In this document: positions 15,932 to 23,021 of the stretch, piece after piece | Position numbering within the stretch: position 1 is the first letter of the stretch | How the letters are laid out: the number at the start of each line of letters is the position of its first letter | Made by a program: the position numbers and the translations under genes | Assembly: GCA_013813755.1 (NCBI GenBank) | Contig: JACCRD010000250.1 | Span: 1 to 24,016 of the forward strand | Length of the DNA stretch: 24,016 nucleotides | Direction: 5' to 3' | DNA from: Acidobacteriota bacterium | GTDB taxonomy: Bacteria > Acidobacteriota > Blastocatellia > Pyrinomonadales > Pyrinomonadaceae | The notes under the pieces: model-generated | What the model was told of the DNA's origin: nothing | Database searches by the model: none | Seen by the model: only the letters and a program-made list of their open reading frames with translations

Positions 15932-16852
15932 ATGAAAGCAGAAACGCAGTGTATAAAAAATAATCTTGGTTTGGTATGTATCACAACTTCTGATGCTGTT
16001 CGCTATAAAACCGTGACGCGCAAACGGCTTTTGTCGTTTGATGAAGTGACACAAATTGAAATGCTGCGGGCTCTTTATACCGAAAATGTGGCGCGGGTTG
16101 AAAAGGCAGTCGAATTTTGTGTTGCGAACGAGATAAGTTTGTATCGCCTGACTTCGGGGCTTTTTCCGTTTTCAGATGAAGAAATTGGAGCAAATATTTT
16201 GACGGAATTCGCTGAACCATTAGCCGAGACAGGAAAAAAAGCATTGGAGAACGGCTTGCGAATTGTCATGCACCCCGACCAATTTGTTGTTTTAAGTTCC
16301 GACTCTGAAGATGTTATCAAAAACAGCGTCAAAATCCTCAAAATGCACGCCGCGACTTTAGATTTGCTCGGGCAGCCTCGTTCCGAATGGGCGACGATGA
16401 ATATTCACGGCGGAAAAGGTGACCGAATTGATAAACTTGTCGATTCGATTGAAAAACTGCCGGAAGAAATTCGTACTCGCGTTGCATTTGAAAACGACGA
16501 ATACTCTTATTCTTCCAACCAAATTTTAGAAGTTTGCAGACGCGCTCAGGTTCCGATGGTTTTCGACGCGCATCATCACATTTGCCGCGAAAAGTTAGAC
16601 GATTACAATAACAAGAGTGTCGAAGACGCATTCTGGGCGGCGCGCGCGACGTGGAAAAATCCGGAAAATCAACTTGTCCATATTTCCAACGGGCGCGAAC
16701 ATTTTCAAGATCGCGCGCACCATGATTTAGTTTTTGAGATGCCGGACGTTTTTCGTTTCGCGTCCTGGATTGAAGTTGAAGCTAAACACAAGGAACTAGC
16801 AATTAACAAAATAAAAAACGAATGGCTATTTAACGGTCAAGAGCGACAATAA
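15932..16852 (+). CDS. uvsE: UV damage endonuclease UvsE/UVDE
   Basis: A 306-residue TIM-barrel metal-dependent endonuclease that nicks DNA 5' to cyclobutane pyrimidine dimers, 6-4 photoproducts and other lesions, starting an excision pathway independent of UvrABC. The family motifs are all visible: NLGLVCITT near the N-terminus, SLYRLTSGLFP (69-79), MHPDQFVVLSS with H114, MNIHGGKGDR with H149, AFENDE with E187, and FDAHHHICRE with D212 and H215 region, followed by HISNGRE and a late EVEAKHKE glutamate. These correspond to the metal-binding histidine/acid set of UVDE. Length is normal. It lies 19 bases after the M14 gene, so it is probably cotranscribed. An 11-bp hairpin overlaps its stop codon. 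Confidence 0.95.
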   Translation: MKAETQCIKNNLGLVCITTSDAVRYKTVTRKRLLSFDEVTQIEMLRALYTENVARVEKAVEFCVANEISLYRLTSGLFPFSDEEIGANILTEFAEPLAETGKKALENGLRIVMHPDQFVVLSSDSEDVIKNSVKILKMHAATLDLLGQPRSEWATMNIHGGKGDRIDKLVDSIEKLPEEIRTRVAFENDEYSYSSNQILEVCRRAQVPMVFDAHHHICREKLDDYNNKSVEDAFWAARATWKNPENQLVHISNGREHFQDRAHHDLVFEMPDVFRFASWIEVEAKHKELAINKIKNEWLFNGQERQ

Positions 16853-16860
16853 ATAGCCAT
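16822..16860. terminator. Perfect 11-bp hairpin across the uvsE stop codon
   Basis: ATGGCTATTTA at 16822-16832 is exactly inverted at 16850-16860, with a 17-base loop. The first arm is within the uvsE coding sequence and the second starts with the uvsE TAA stop. No T-run follows, so it is not a standard intrinsic terminator; it may be an attenuating or RNA-stabilising hairpin. Confidence 0.4.
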
Positions 16861-16913
16861 CGGCACAAAGAATTTGTTCAAAATTTACCAGTAATCATCT
16901 AAAATTAACGAAT

Positions 16914-17447
16914 ATGAACCAACAGACAATCAAAGATATTTACGCGGCTAACAATAAAATCCGCGAGAACACCAAACAAATTATCGCCGGTTTAAGCAAT
17001 GAGCAGACTGCTTTTTTGCCTGAAGGTGAAAAGTGGACAATCGCGCATATTGTTGAACACGTGGCGATTGTGCAGGACGGTATGTCAAAAATCTCCGCCA
17101 AGCTTTTGAAGAAAGCGCAGAGCGCCGGGAAAGTGTCAGACGGCGCGGCGCGATTGTCGAAAAACTTTATGCAGAAAGCCGCCGCCGCCCGCGACTTGAA
17201 ATTAGAAGCGCCGGAACAAGTGCATCCGACGGGCAACCAGACAATTACGGAATCGCTGAAGAAAATGGACGAAACACAGCGCGAAATGGAAAAAATGCAA
17301 CCGCTTTTTGAATCAGTTGAATGTTCTGACTTCAAATTTCCGCATCCGTTTATGGGCGATTTAACCGCTCACGAATGGCTCGCCCTCGTTGGCGGACACG
17401 AGGCGCGTCATCTTCGGCAAATCGAAAATATACTTGGAAAAAGTTGA
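16914..17447 (+). CDS. DinB-family protein
   Basis: A 177-residue four-helix-bundle protein of the DinB/YfiT-like superfamily. The three metal-ligand histidines expected for the family are present: H49 in AHIVEHVAIV, and H162 and H166 in VGGHEARHLRQIENI. Many members bind Zn or Ni and act as thiol-dependent transferases (for bacillithiol, mycothiol or glutathione conjugation) or as DNA-damage-induced proteins of unknown chemistry. The GDLTAHEWLAL segment is also typical. The thiol used by this organism cannot be told from here. It lies 61 bases after uvsE on the same strand; the hairpin at 16822-16860 lies between. No strong Shine-Dalgarno is seen before the ATG at 16914. Confidence 0.88.
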   Translation: MNQQTIKDIYAANNKIRENTKQIIAGLSNEQTAFLPEGEKWTIAHIVEHVAIVQDGMSKISAKLLKKAQSAGKVSDGAARLSKNFMQKAAAARDLKLEAPEQVHPTGNQTITESLKKMDETQREMEKMQPLFESVECSDFKFPHPFMGDLTAHEWLALVGGHEARHLRQIENILGKS

Positions 17448-17465
17448 GTTTCAAACGTCCGGAAA

Positions 17466-17505
17466 GAAAAAAAGGCTTCATTGCGGAGGAAATGCAATCG
17501 AAGCC
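17466..17505 (-). terminator. Intrinsic terminator of the minus-strand nitroreductase run
   Basis: Read on the minus strand, GGCTTC (17505-17500) pairs with GAAGCC (17479-17474), extended by a further five pairs past a one-base bulge, with a 9-base loop. The RNA then runs into seven consecutive U (17473-17467). This is a standard stem plus U-run. It lies about 150 bases after the nitroreductase stop and also separates that gene from the convergent DinB gene. Confidence 0.72.
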
Positions 17506-17656
17506 AAATTTAAGGAAAGACTTTTGAAGTTATAATTATTGCGTAAAAATTTTCAAAAGTGCTGGCTTAAATAAATGAACATTAACAATTTATATACACG
17601 CGCAAATTTTGTATTTGTTGCATTTTGATAAAAGAAAATTTTCCGGTACGATTTTG

Positions 17657-18334
17657 CTAGACGATTTGCATAATTTCCGCCAGCGATTTTCGTTTTATGT
17701 CAGGGACTGTCGCGCCCTCTGCCGGATAACCGACGGGAATTAATACAAATGGAACTTCATTTTTCGGACGCTGCAGAATTTCCTGCAAAAATTTCATTGG
17801 CGAAGGCGTATGTGTCAGCGTCGCTAAACCAGCGTTGTGCAAAGCTGCGAGCAGCATTCCGACCGCGATGCCGACCGATTCCTGCGAATAGTAAGTCGGT
17901 TCGGTTTCGCCATTTTCCGTCACCGAGTTAATGCGAAAAACGACGATTAAAAATGGCGCGATTTCCAGAAACGGCTTGTGCTCATCAGTTCCGAATTGTG
18001 CCAGCCGCCGAAGCCATTTCTCCGACATTCGCCCGTTGTAACTTTCAAATTCTTCTTTTTCGGCGGCAGCTCGAATTTGTTTTTTTATTTCATCATCACG
18101 TACCACGACAAACCGCCAAGGCTGCATATTCGCGCCTGAAGGCGCAGTTCCGGCAGTCAAAATCGCCTTTTCAATAATTTCAAATGGAACTTTCCGGTCG
18201 GAAAAATCGCGCACGGTTCGCCGCCCGTTCAAGTTCGCATAAAACTCTTCAGCGCGTTTGATTTGTTCAAAATGGCTTCCAACTTGTTGAAATCTAAGCG
18301 GAACAAATTTTGGTTCTGAAAAATTCTTTTTCAC
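17657..18334 (-). CDS. Nitroreductase-superfamily protein, iodotyrosine deiodinase (IYD)-like subgroup
   Basis: A 225-residue FMN-dependent flavoprotein of the nitroreductase superfamily. The FMN-binding start RRTVRDFSDR and the motif TAPSGANMQPWRFVVV are intact. Its subgroup is suggested by E95, Y99 and K120: an E-x3-Y-x20-K arrangement with the same spacing as the Glu-Tyr-Lys triad of mammalian iodotyrosine deiodinase (human E157, Y161, K182) that grips the zwitterion of halotyrosine. The tail THTPSPMKFLQEILQRP followed by VPFVLIPVGYPAEGA also looks like IYD. The likely reaction is reductive dehalogenation or reduction of a tyrosine-like substrate, but this is inferred from residues only. 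Its start is 12 bases after the exonuclease III stop, so the two are probably cotranscribed. Confidence 0.85.
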   Translation of the reverse strand: MKKNFSEPKFVPLRFQQVGSHFEQIKRAEEFYANLNGRRTVRDFSDRKVPFEIIEKAILTAGTAPSGANMQPWRFVVVRDDEIKKQIRAAAEKEEFESYNGRMSEKWLRRLAQFGTDEHKPFLEIAPFLIVVFRINSVTENGETEPTYYSQESVGIAVGMLLAALHNAGLATLTHTPSPMKFLQEILQRPKNEVPFVLIPVGYPAEGATVPDIKRKSLAEIMQIV

Positions 18335-18346
18335 TTTGAAATTTAA

Positions 18347-19123
18347 TTACGTATTGGTTTCAAACTCCGCGACTACCGGCGTGTGATCCGACGGGCGTTC
18401 CCACCCGCGCGGAGTTTTATCAATCCAGCAATTAACGCAGTGATCAGCCAATTTTTTGGAAGTCCAGATGTGATCAATCCGCAAACCCTGATTCTTAAAA
18501 AACGCGCCTTCGCGGTAATTCCACCACGAGAACGCTCGCTCGTCGCCGTTTGTTTTTCGAAAAGTGTCAGTAAAGCCCCATTTTTTGACATAATCGAGCG
18601 CGGCGCGTTCGGGCTTTGAAAAATGCAGTTTTCCTTCCCAAAACGCGGCGTTCCAAACGTCCCTTTCATCGGGTGCGACGTTAAAATCGCCGCATAACAA
18701 AACGTCTGAATTGGTATTGCAGTCAGCATCGAAAAATTTTCGCAGACGCTGCAGCCAATCGAGTTTAAACGTGAATTTGTCGGTCCAGAGTTCCGTGCCG
18801 TTCGGAATGTATGTGTTGACAATGCGTATATTTTCAATGGTCGCGGCAAGCAGGCGTTTCGGCGCTTCCGTGCTGTCGTCCGGGAAATTATACTGTACAT
18901 CCTTTATTTCGCAACGCGACAAAATTGCCACCCCGTTATAAGATTTTTCTCCCATAAAGGCGGCGTGAAAACCGGCGTTATTAATTGCTTCGAGCGGAAA
19001 CTTTTCGTCAACGCATTTTGTTTCCTGTAAACACAGAACATCAGTTTTTGTCGTTTCAAGCCACTCCAAAACCTGCTCCAGACGGATAGCGATTGAGTTT
19101 ACATTCCAGGTTGCAATTTTCAT
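18347..19123 (-). CDS. xthA: Exodeoxyribonuclease III
   Basis: A 258-residue Mg2+-dependent AP endonuclease and 3'-5' exonuclease of the EEP (endonuclease/exonuclease/phosphatase) superfamily. It incises at abasic sites and cleans blocked 3' ends in base excision repair. The catalytic residues are all in place: N7 in TWNVNS, E34 in CLQETK, Y105 in VNTYIPNG, D146 and N148 in LLCGDFNVAPDE, D217 in RIDHIW, and the final D246-H247 in RPSDHTPVVAEF. Length is close to E. coli XthA. It is transcribed between the DNA methyltransferase gene (53 bases upstream) and the nitroreductase gene (12 bases downstream). Confidence 0.95.
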   Translation of the reverse strand: MKIATWNVNSIAIRLEQVLEWLETTKTDVLCLQETKCVDEKFPLEAINNAGFHAAFMGEKSYNGVAILSRCEIKDVQYNFPDDSTEAPKRLLAATIENIRIVNTYIPNGTELWTDKFTFKLDWLQRLRKFFDADCNTNSDVLLCGDFNVAPDERDVWNAAFWEGKLHFSKPERAALDYVKKWGFTDTFRKTNGDERAFSWWNYREGAFFKNQGLRIDHIWTSKKLADHCVNCWIDKTPRGWERPSDHTPVVAEFETNT

Positions 19124-19176
19124 AATTTAAAGAATTTTCCTGCAAAGGAGCAAAGAGCGCGAAGAAATACAAATTT

Positions 19177-20151
19177 TTATTCAATTCTTTTGATGTTCTT
19201 TGCAGCTTTGCGGGAATTAGAGCTTGATGAATTTCTTTCCCAAAATATTCCCTCAGAAAATCCTTGAATTGTTTTGTCGTCTTCGGCTAAACCGAGTCGC
19301 TTTTCTGCCAGAAGGCAATAATTCTCGTCTCGTTCGATGGTGACAAAATCACGATTTAACTTTTTTGCGACTACTGCGGTCGTTCCCGAACCGCTGAACG
19401 GATCGAAAATTAAATCATTTTCGTTTGAACTTGCCAGAACTATTTTTGCCAAAAGTTTTTCCGGTTTTTGTGTCGGATGCGCGGTGTTTTCCGGCATCGA
19501 CCAAAACGGCACGGTCAAATCCGTCCATAGATTTGACGCGGCGGTGAGGCGGAAATTTCCCGCATCCGATTTTTCCCAGTCCTTCGCCTTGCCGTTTTCC
19601 GTGTAGGGCGCCAGAACCCGGCGCTTGAGCCGCACATTTTCCGCGTTAAAAACATATTCATCAGAGACTGTAAAAAACCAGATGTCTTCGGATGCGTTTT
19701 TCCAGTTGGCGCTCGCGCCGCGCCCTTTCTCGCGCTCCCACGTAATTCGGTTGCGAAGCGTGAAATATTTTGCGCCGACGCGTTGAATTGCCGAAGACGA
19801 ACGCCAATCACCGCAAATATAAATCGAAGCTTTAGTTTTCAAAAGTCGAACTGTTTCCTTCAGCCAACTATCAAGCCAAGTTTCGTAATCTTCAGCGGAA
19901 ATTTGCCGAAATGAGTTTTCCCCGAAGTTTTTTGTCAAATTATAAGGCGGGTCGGCGATCATTAAGTCAAATTTGTTTTCGGGCAGACGGTTCAAAATCT
20001 GGAAGGCATCAGCGCAGATAATTTTATTGCGGCAATCCAACAAATCATCCTTTAAATAAAGCAGCCGCTTTCGGTAAATCTCAATTTCCTGCACGGATAA
20101 CTCGATTGTCCGATTGCGGGGGGCGCGTATCTTCTCATTTTTAGCAATCAT
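19177..20151 (-). CDS. Orphan beta-class DNA methyltransferase (N6-adenine or N4-cytosine type)
   Basis: A 324-residue DNA amino-methyltransferase of the N6_N4_Mtase family (PF01555). The catalytic motif IV ADPPY is at 66-70 and the SAM-binding motif I FDPFSGSGT is at 249-257. This IV-before-I order is the beta class; the target-recognition region lies between, about 120-225, and HPTQKP (225-230) precedes motif I. DPPY is typical of adenine-N6 enzymes, so m6A is the more likely product, but N4-cytosine cannot be excluded. The recognition site is unknown. No restriction endonuclease or specificity subunit lies nearby, so it may be a solitary regulatory methylase or one half of a split system. 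It sits between the broken M20 gene (39 bases) and xthA (53 bases), all minus strand. Confidence 0.9.
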   Translation of the reverse strand: MIAKNEKIRAPRNRTIELSVQEIEIYRKRLLYLKDDLLDCRNKIICADAFQILNRLPENKFDLMIADPPYNLTKNFGENSFRQISAEDYETWLDSWLKETVRLLKTKASIYICGDWRSSSAIQRVGAKYFTLRNRITWEREKGRGASANWKNASEDIWFFTVSDEYVFNAENVRLKRRVLAPYTENGKAKDWEKSDAGNFRLTAASNLWTDLTVPFWSMPENTAHPTQKPEKLLAKIVLASSNENDLIFDPFSGSGTTAVVAKKLNRDFVTIERDENYCLLAEKRLGLAEDDKTIQGFSEGIFWERNSSSSNSRKAAKNIKRIE

Positions 20152-20190
20152 TTCTTATTCGAGTCGTCACTGCCTGCAAGCCGCCAAAAA

Positions 20191-21323
20191 TTAAACGGCA
20201 AGCAGAATACCTGCAAGCAAAGCGGCTCGTTTTGGAATGTCGTCAATAAAAATAAATTCTTCCATCGTATGCGCGCCGTCGCCAGCGATACCTAAACCGT
20301 CGAGTACCGGGACGCCGAGCGCGCCGACAAAATTTCCGTCCGACGCGCCGCCAACCTGCGTTTCGCCTAATTCAAAATTAAGCTGCGAAGCAACTTGTCT
20401 GGCTTTTTCGTAAAGATTGACCACCGCGGTAGTGCGTTCCATCGGCGGACGATTGATCGCGCCCGAAATTTCAATTGAAACTCGCCGGTCTAAATTTTTC
20501 AGGCTTTTAATTTCTTTTTCGATTCGGATTGCTTCCCGCATTGAGGTAAAACGCACGTCGATTGAGCATTCAGCTTGTTCGGGAATCACGTTTGAAGCCG
20601 TCCCGCCGTTTATTTGGCAGATATTGACGGTTGTGCCATTTTCCGAATTGTTGAGCGTATGAAGTTGTTCGATTTGGCGAGCGATTTCCAAAATTGCCGA
20701 CGCGCCTTTTCCGGTTCGAGTCCGGCGTGCGCCGGGACGCCGTGCACTCGTAAAGTGTAGCCCGCAGTTCCTTTGCGTCCGGTTTTAACTTTGCCGCCCG
20801 CTGAAGGTTCGCACACCAGGCAGAGTTCCGCTTCTCGCGCTTCCGCTTCAACCAGCGCCCGCCCCGTGGGTGAACCAATTTCTTCATCGCACGAAAGTAG
20901 AATTGTAATGGGGCGCGGTGGCTGTAGTTTTAGTTCGGCAAATGCTCTTAAAACTTCCAAAATCAAAACACAGTTGGCTTTCATATCAAAAATACCGCTG
21001 CCGTAAAACTTTTCGGCTTCAATGCGCGTCGGATTTTTTTCTTTTGTGCCGAGCGGATGAACCGTGTCGATGTGTCCGAGTAGCAAAGTTGGTTTTTTGC
21101 TTGACGGAAATGCGCGAACAAGAAAATGTTCGCCTAAATTTTCGGCGGCAATTCTTTCGACTTCAAAATCAAATGAAATCTCGCGTGTTTTCGCCTCAAA
21201 CCAATCAACTACCGCCGCATTTCCGGCGGTATCGTATGAAGGCGATTCAATTTCAACAATTTGTCGAATCGAGTCTAAAATGCTCGTCTGTTTTGCTTGG
21301 AAATAGTCGAGAAGCATTTTCAT
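20191..21323 (-). pseudogene. M20-family peptidase, interrupted by a frameshift
   Basis: The gene encodes an M20 metallopeptidase (glutamate carboxypeptidase/acetylornithine deacetylase type) but needs a frameshift. From the ATG at 21323 the first part reads through H84 in LLGHIDTVHP, D113 in GIFDMKA, E147-E148 in SCDEEIG and E172 in CEPSAGG, i.e. four of the metal and base residues, up to HAGLEPEKA. It then goes out of frame near 20699-20706 at a GCGCG run. The rest of the protein, SAILEIARQIEQL onward to GDGAHTMEE (last zinc ligand His), continues in another frame down to the stop at 20191. A 2-base insertion or 1-base loss in GCGCG explains it. It may be a real pseudogene or a sequencing/assembly error. 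The tRNA-Leu gene is 26 bases upstream. Confidence 0.85.
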
Positions 21324-21349
21324 AAGCTGGCTAATTGAGGAAAAAAGAA

Positions 21350-21433
21350 TGCGGACGAGAAGAATCGAACTTCCACGAGATTGCTCCCACAGGCTTCTGA
21401 GACCTGCGCGTCTACCAGTTCCGCCACGTCCGC
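21350..21433 (-). tRNA. tRNA-Leu(CAG)
   Basis: An 84-base tRNA. The acceptor stem pairs GCGGACG (5' end at 21433) with CGTCCGC, followed by A at the discriminator position. The long variable arm, GGGAG-CAAT-CTC type, marks a class II tRNA as in Leu, Ser and Tyr. The anticodon loop CTCAGAA gives anticodon CAG at 21399-21397, reading CUG leucine. The T-arm has GGAAG/TTCGATT/CTTCT. CCA is not encoded. A T-rich stretch (TTCTTTTTT) follows the 3' end on this strand and may act as a terminator before the M20 start. Confidence 0.95.
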
Positions 21434-21513
21434 GTAAAAGAGGCAATGCAAATGATACGAATTTAATCAGTAAAGTTCAAGAACGCGCTTTAAATTTGCT
21501 ATTATTTAAATTT

Positions 21514-22233
21514 ATGCAGGAAATTTTGCGCGGGAATCTGGAACATGTAAAAAAAAGAATCGCGCGGGCGGCGCAGGGAAGCGAGCGGAACATCGATGAC
21601 ATAACGCTGATCGCGGTCAGCAAAACTCATCCGGCAGATGTTTTGCGCGAAGCTGTCGGTGCCGGCGCAAATGTTTTCGGCGAAAATAAAGTTCAGGAAG
21701 CCGAAGAAAAAATTGTTGAACTTGGTGTCGAATCCGGTAACGAAAATCTGAAATGGCACCTAATAGGCAACTTGCAATCGAACAAAGCCAGAAAAGCGGT
21801 CAAACTTTTTGATGTCATTCACACGCTCGATTCCCACGAACTTGCGGTGCGCCTTGAACGTATTTGTAACGAGGAAGGTAAAAAAAGTTTAGAAGTTCTG
21901 GCACAGGTTGATTTGGCAAATGAAGCGACAAAAAAAGGAATTAGCGAAAAAGATTTGCCTCAGCTCGTCGATTTTTTGAAGACTTGTGAACATTTGAAAT
22001 TTAACGGTTTGATGATTATTCCGCCGTTTTTTAAAGATTTTGAAAAGGCGCGCCCCTTTTTCAAGCGTTTGCGCGAAATCCGCGATGAACTTTTGCGGCA
22101 AAACGCTTTTGAAAATAATCGAGGAGAACTTTCGATGGGAATGAGCCACGATTTTGAAATTGCGATCGAAGAAGGCGCAACGCTCGTGCGAGTCGGCACG
22201 GCAATATTTGGAACTCGACAGTCCAAAGTCTAA
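21514..22233 (+). CDS. yggS: YggS-family pyridoxal-phosphate homeostasis protein
   Basis: A 239-residue PLP-binding protein of the YggS/PROSC (PLPBP) family, which has the fold of the alanine racemase N-terminal barrel and helps control cellular PLP levels rather than having a known catalytic reaction. The PLP-lysine is K37 in LIAVSKTHP. The other signatures, FGENKVQEAEEK, WHLIGNLQSNKA, GLMIIPPF, SMGMSHDFEIAIEEG and VRVGTAIFG, are all present. The open frame extends upstream across the tRNA gene, but that part is only a read-through of the opposite-strand tRNA; the ATG at 21514 gives the normal length. The final residues QSKV and the stop are encoded by the first copies of a heptamer array (22221 onward). 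yggT and yggU follow, a conserved order in many bacteria. Confidence 0.93.
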   Translation: MQEILRGNLEHVKKRIARAAQGSERNIDDITLIAVSKTHPADVLREAVGAGANVFGENKVQEAEEKIVELGVESGNENLKWHLIGNLQSNKARKAVKLFDVIHTLDSHELAVRLERICNEEGKKSLEVLAQVDLANEATKKGISEKDLPQLVDFLKTCEHLKFNGLMIIPPFFKDFEKARPFFKRLREIRDELLRQNAFENNRGELSMGMSHDFEIAIEEGATLVRVGTAIFGTRQSKV

Positions 22234-22296
22234 AGCCCAAAGTTCAAAAACGGCTTTAGATACTTGACTTTAGACTTTAAAATTTGGATTTTGGAC
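22221..22296. repeat. Inverted heptamer arrays between yggS and yggT
   Basis: Left arm: four 7-base units, GTCCAAA (22221), GTCTAAA (22228), GCCCAAA (22235) and GTTCAAA (22242). Right arm: five complementary-type units from 22262 to 22296 including TTTAGAC (22269), TTTGGAT (22283) and TTTGGAC (22290), with one degraded TTTAAAA. The arms can pair. The left arm covers the stop codon of yggS (22231-22233); the right arm ends ten bases before the yggT ATG. The right arm reads as the ATCCAAA array of accD in reverse complement. Confidence 0.8.
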
Positions 22297-22306
22297 TTAA
22301 GAAATT

Positions 22307-22894
22307 ATGCTTTTACAAATTTATCCCTTTATTCAACAAATTGTTGTCATCGCGCTGCTGATATTTGTCGCGGCGCTCGTTGTGCGGCTTATTTTTAATT
22401 TTTCTGACCCGAATCCGTTCGGCAAAGTCGGCAGATTTTCTTCTGCATTAAAAAAACTCACTGACCGCTTTGTTTATCCGGCGGCGACGCTTCTGGCGCG
22501 TTTTCGCGTCAACACACGTTATGCGCCGCTCGTGACAATTTTTATGGCGGCGGTACTGGCTTATTTTTCACTGCAAATTATCCACAATACATTTTTTGTC
22601 GTGGACGGTTTAACGGAGAGCGCCCGTACCGGAAACGTCAGAGCGTTAATCGGTTTTCTGCTTTACGGAGCGATCAGCCTGTTTATTTTGTTTATTTTTA
22701 TACGCTTCGTTTCGACGTGGTTCGTATTTACGCGCAGTACGTTTCTCGGATTTGTGCGGCGCGTCACCGATCCGGTTTTACTGCCCGTCCAGCGCCTGAT
22801 TCCGCCAATCGGGATGTTTGATATTTCGGCGATGCTGATTTTGCTCGCGCTCGGATTTCTCAAAAATATTGTGTTGCAAACTTTTGTTTATTAA
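22307..22894 (+). CDS. yggT: YggT-family integral membrane protein
   Basis: A 195-residue membrane protein of the YggT family (PF02325), with about four to five hydrophobic segments: near residues 8-30, 75-100, 115-140 and 165-190. The signature element DPVLLPVQRLIPPIG-FDISAML (about 160-180) is of the DPxLxPxRxxIPPxGxxDxS type that identifies the family; a related first copy appears as a shorter hydrophobic hairpin in the N-terminal half. Proposed roles are in cell-shape maintenance, osmotic tolerance or chloroplast/bacterial division, and none is settled. It follows yggS and precedes yggU, the arrangement conserved with the division-protein gene cluster in other bacteria. The leader before its ATG is a heptamer array without a Shine-Dalgarno. 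Confidence 0.88.
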   Translation: MLLQIYPFIQQIVVIALLIFVAALVVRLIFNFSDPNPFGKVGRFSSALKKLTDRFVYPAATLLARFRVNTRYAPLVTIFMAAVLAYFSLQIIHNTFFVVDGLTESARTGNVRALIGFLLYGAISLFILFIFIRFVSTWFVFTRSTFLGFVRRVTDPVLLPVQRLIPPIGMFDISAMLILLALGFLKNIVLQTFVY

Positions 22895-22901
22895 GACAAC
22901 A

Positions 22902-23003
22902 TTAACCGCCGATGAACGCGGATTAAATCTGATGTGAACCAGAAATCAATTAATTGTAACCGTTGAAGTAAATCTGTGTTTGCCTACATTCATCCGTAGT
23001 TAA
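22902..23003. repeat. Degenerate palindromic repeat before yggU
   Basis: The 21 bases at 22902-22922 match the reverse complement of 22983-23003 at 14 positions, including a perfect GATGAA block. The left arm contains GATGAACGCGGAT (22911-22923), one base different from GATGAACACGGAT on the minus strand at 10280-10268. The interior has AAATCTG units (22925, 22970). This seems to be a decayed copy of the 10201-10299 repeat family. It starts 7 bases after the yggT stop and ends 18 bases before yggU. Confidence 0.6.
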
Positions 23004-23021
23004 TTTTATAAGATTTAAGAG

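Noticed and set aside
17492..17527. Eleven-codon ORF behind GGAGG
   Set aside because: The ATG lies only two bases after GGAGG, and the region is the loop and arm of the minus-strand terminator.
21349..21513. N-terminal extension of yggS, and the matching extension of the M20 frame (21324-21446)
   Set aside because: Both are translations of the tRNA-Leu region and its flanks (GGTGRRAGLRSL-type peptide is a known tRNA read-through signature).
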